The translations under genes were made by a program, and so were the position numbers. From Trematomus loennbergii (Eukaryota; Chordata; Actinopteri; Perciformes; Nototheniidae), in NCBI GenBank assembly GCA_012861695.1, contig JAAOOA010000056.1, positions 10,305,207 through 10,369,206 of the forward strand: 64,000 nt of DNA, in the 5' to 3' direction. Under the pieces are notes generated by a model, which saw nothing but the letters and a program-made list of their open reading frames with translations, made no database searches and was not told the origin of the DNA. Below are positions 54,901 through 64,000 of the stretch, one piece after another; position 1 is the first letter of the stretch, and each line of letters opens with the position of its first letter.

Positions 54901-55599
54901 GATGGCTAGTTCCTTAGTTGGTATTCAACTCAAAGGACTGCATATGTTAAGCAGGCGTTGTTCATTTCAGTCTTTCATCCTTATGTACACAATGTGTCAC
55001 CTTATTAAAGTTCTCGTGATGAATTTGCCCAAATAACCTTAATTGAATTAATCATTAGGCTACTTGTGAGATGTGAGTTTTTATAGCAGGATATTTGGTT
55101 CATGTGTATCAAGATAACGTTGATTATGGCTCTGCTGGCCTACCAGCAGAGGAGCGTACCGAAGCAGAGCCCTGCAACTGAGACTCCTGAATAAAACAAT
55201 CAGTTGTCAAAAGCTATAGGCCTACTGGGAAAGATGTGCATTACCTAAAAGATGCTGGTTTGGTTGGGGCCACTCTGTTGATAGTGAGTCGTAATGGGCC
55301 TGGGTAGAACCATAATCTGTATAAAAGTAGGTTAAGTGTCTATCAGAAGCCTTCAGCAGCCATGAGTAGATTCATACAGAGGTAATACTTATATGACCTA
55401 CTACACTTTATTGGACAATGGGTAACTCAGTGAGAAGTGAACCCCTTAACAAAGTTAGGAATATTATGAAACAACAACAATTTAGTACTAATCTGATAAT
55501 AGGATATGCATGGAATGTGTTAGTCTACTATGTAAAACACGATGCACTGTATTTCGATAACCATATTTATCAATGTATTGGCCAGCAGGCGCTCTGGTA
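51944..55599. other. Intergenic DNA between ext1 and rad21
   Basis: AT-rich sequence with no exon chain, RNA gene or intact mobile element that I could recognise. Frames up to 131 codons are present but have no protein-like features. Confidence 0.6.
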
Positions 55600-55882
55600 A
55601 GCATGTGTCCATAGACTTCACTGTATATATAAAGATTGTGACACAGCGCCCCCTGTCTCCGCTTTCTGCTCACAGTGCGCCGTCTGTCAGCGTCGGCCTC
55701 AGCAACAGACTCCTCCTCCGCCATTTTTGACTGTAAACATCCTGCCGATTTTAAAAGGACAGCGGTGAGCGGGAGGAAGGCGACTGGCGCCATCTTGGCT
55801 GTTTTAATGAGTACAACAGGGGAGAATTCGCTGGGAGAAATAACATAATCATTGGGATTTCATCGTAAAGGGGGTGCTCCCG
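55600..55882 (+). promoter_or_regulatory. rad21: rad21 promoter and non-coding first exon
   Basis: GC-richer, CpG-containing patch upstream of rad21. A YY1-type site GGCGCCATCTTGGCT lies at 55786-55800 and a second GCCATTTT near 55719. A donor CCCG/GTAAGT at 55882-55883 would end a non-coding first exon, leaving a 1.37 kb intron to the start-codon exon at 57248. There is no TATA box at a sensible distance. The transcription start is inferred. Confidence 0.55.
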
Positions 55883-57268
55883 GTAAGTGTGCTTGCAGCT
55901 GAAATATTTTCGGGTTGTTTTGTGTGTTTTACGAGGTGAAATAAGCATGCACGTTTGTGTGGATGTATTGCGGCCTTCACTGTACAGGGAGCCGTTAGCC
56001 ACCAGCTAACGATACAGTTGTGCTACTAGAGGGAAAAAAGTACGAGTAGGTTGTGATAGACGCCTCGTTCCGGTTTCTTACTGTTGTTTCATTGGCAAAT
56101 TGTGGTTTGTCCACCGTTTTTTTAAATCTATAACTCTATTTCAATTAAGCTTAATCTGTATGAATCGGCTTCAGTGCTCATTTTGTAGTTAGCTGGCGGC
56201 TAATTTAGTTCATCCCACTTGATGGCGCCGACTATTTACTGGCGCTGACCAACCCCTTGGCGCCCTAAACTCATCACATCGCATTTATTGCACACAAACC
56301 ACGCAGAGTTATTTTAATCAATTGGAAACAGGAAAAGTGTCGGTTACCGTAGACAGACATGTGCATTTCCAATGTTTGATTCTCTGGTAGGGAAATAGGC
56401 GGACTTGAATGAAGTCGGCGCTTGTTTTGTTTAAAATCTCATTTTCAAAATATCATTCCGTGCTTTATTTTTTTTTTTTACATTCAATGAGTAATGTGAC
56501 AATAAACTGTTTAAGTTAACATTTCGTCAAATTAAGCAGCAAGAGACAAAACGAGTGCTTCGAAGGAGTTTTTATCGATGTTAATGCTCGTTATCTAATG
56601 AGGCGAGATAAGATTAGCAAATGTTGTAATGAAATAAGTTCCTTTGGAATATAGTAGGCCCAAATTCGTTTTAAATGAGTTGCCGGTTATAATGAATTAA
56701 GAACCATCTATGTCTAACATTATGTTTGCCAAAACCATTCAACGTTGAAGGGGGATTTGGGCTTAACGTTTCTCCTCTTTGCTGAAGAGGGAAAATAACC
56801 CCGAGTTTCAATAAATATTGCGCAATCTCTAAATGGGCTTTGGCTTGGGCGGTCTTTATTTATTTGGATTTCTTTCCTATGCCAATATAAACAACACTTT
56901 TCTTTAAAGATTAGTTCGATGTTTGATAGCCTGCTTATTCTGATAAGTGCAGTTCCAGCTGTTTTTTTTCTTCAGGTTTGCTTGTAACTTCCCCCAACAT
57001 TATTGAGCACGATTTTCTGAAAAGCTTGATGTCAGTGAAATGTTCAAACTGTTCATAATAACCAAGCATATATTCTATAAAATCATATTCTCTAATCATG
57101 AACTGTGATAATTAGCTAAAGTTATGCTAAAACGACATTGTTTCTCAAATGCGTCTAAGGAATAATATTGTTCTTGAAGTTTGTCTTTTCTCTTGGCCTT
57201 TCTAGAATCACTTTTCTCTGCATAAACTAATCAATATTCTCTTCCAGGTGAACCATACCTCTGTGTGA

Positions 57269-63404
<6,136 letters not shown>

Positions 63405-63527
63405 ACATTGGAAGAACAGACGCACTCTGCTTGCAACAGACATACTTTTTTAATTACTCAACTATTTGCCTGTCAGCCCATTTTTTCTGGGGGAGGGTGT
63501 AGTGGGAAACGGGTTTGAAGCTTTTAA

Positions 63528-63533
63528 AATAAA
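63528..63533 (+). terminator. rad21: rad21 poly(A) signal candidate
   Basis: AATAAA 124 bases after the rad21 stop codon. Sequence further to the right is AT-rich, and a longer 3' UTR is possible. Confidence 0.6.
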
Positions 63534-64000
63534 GGATTTTACTGTACTACAGGTGGAATCATGCAGTATTCATTTGGTTCAAACAAAGTGAGAAGAATGT
63601 TTAACAAGTATATTTATAAAGCATCTTTTTTCAGTCACCAATTTGTAAGCTTCTGTTTTGTTTTGTAAGTAAAACTTCCATTGTCTTCTTATTTCACAAG
63701 TTTCGTACCATTGCCCCTCGCACCTGAATCATTGCAGATTTTAGATAAAGAGCCCTGTATTTTCACATGGAATCCTGTATTGACTCTGTACATGTTATGG
63801 AAAGGTACTGTTTTGTTGCTCAGAGGTGTAACCTGTCCCATCTTCTCCTTGTTGCACTTGTTCTTTCATGATAAACAAAACAAAATCTGTCAAAAATAAT
63901 GGTGAATCTTAGCTGGCATTAAATATCATGTTTCAGATGTTGATAATTCAGGCAGTTTATCACTTAAGTTTTATGTAATATTTGTTTTGTACCTTTTTAC

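Overview
The window looks like vertebrate nuclear DNA, most likely from a ray-finned (teleost) fish. Three genes split by GT-AG introns encode close homologues of human WASHC5, EXT1 and RAD21. Introns are compact for these genes (ext1 intron 1 is 22.8 kb). The non-coding DNA is full of short cut-and-paste transposon derivatives and CA/TG or TA microsatellites, which is typical of teleosts. Assignments rest on family knowledge and reading of the exons; no database search was possible.

Layout. Positions 1-4050 (- strand) hold the first nine coding exons of washc5 (strumpellin, a WASH complex subunit); the rest of the gene lies beyond the left edge. About 4.8-12.0 kb is intergenic, without convincing genes, and carries the washc5 and ext1 promoters at its two ends. 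Positions ~12.0-50 kb (+ strand) hold the whole of ext1 (heparan sulfate co-polymerase) in 11 coding exons. About 50-55.6 kb is the ext1 3' region and intergenic DNA. Positions ~55.6-63.9 kb (+ strand) hold the whole of rad21 (cohesin kleisin): a non-coding first exon and 13 coding exons. Which teleost duplicate (a or b) each gene represents was not resolved.

The three genes have unrelated roles: endosomal actin, Golgi heparan sulfate synthesis, and sister chromatid cohesion. They are neighbours by synteny rather than parts of one system.

Two observations stand out. First, ext1 (exons 1 and 9) and rad21 (coding exon 2) each contain frameshifts, three in total. Every one is explained by a single missing G where conservation predicts a run of four and the window shows three. 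All other exon lengths and phases are intact, so these look like homopolymer errors rather than dead genes. Second, the introns carry an unusual set of DNA-transposon derivatives with well-defined ends and target-site duplications. Three hAT-type elements keep only an N-terminal BED zinc-finger reading frame and have lost the catalytic part of the transposase. One of these, in the last rad21 intron, has an intact 133-codon BED frame. Related terminal sequences with palindromic CACGTG boxes and arrays of ATCGG sit in both ext1 intron 1 and rad21.
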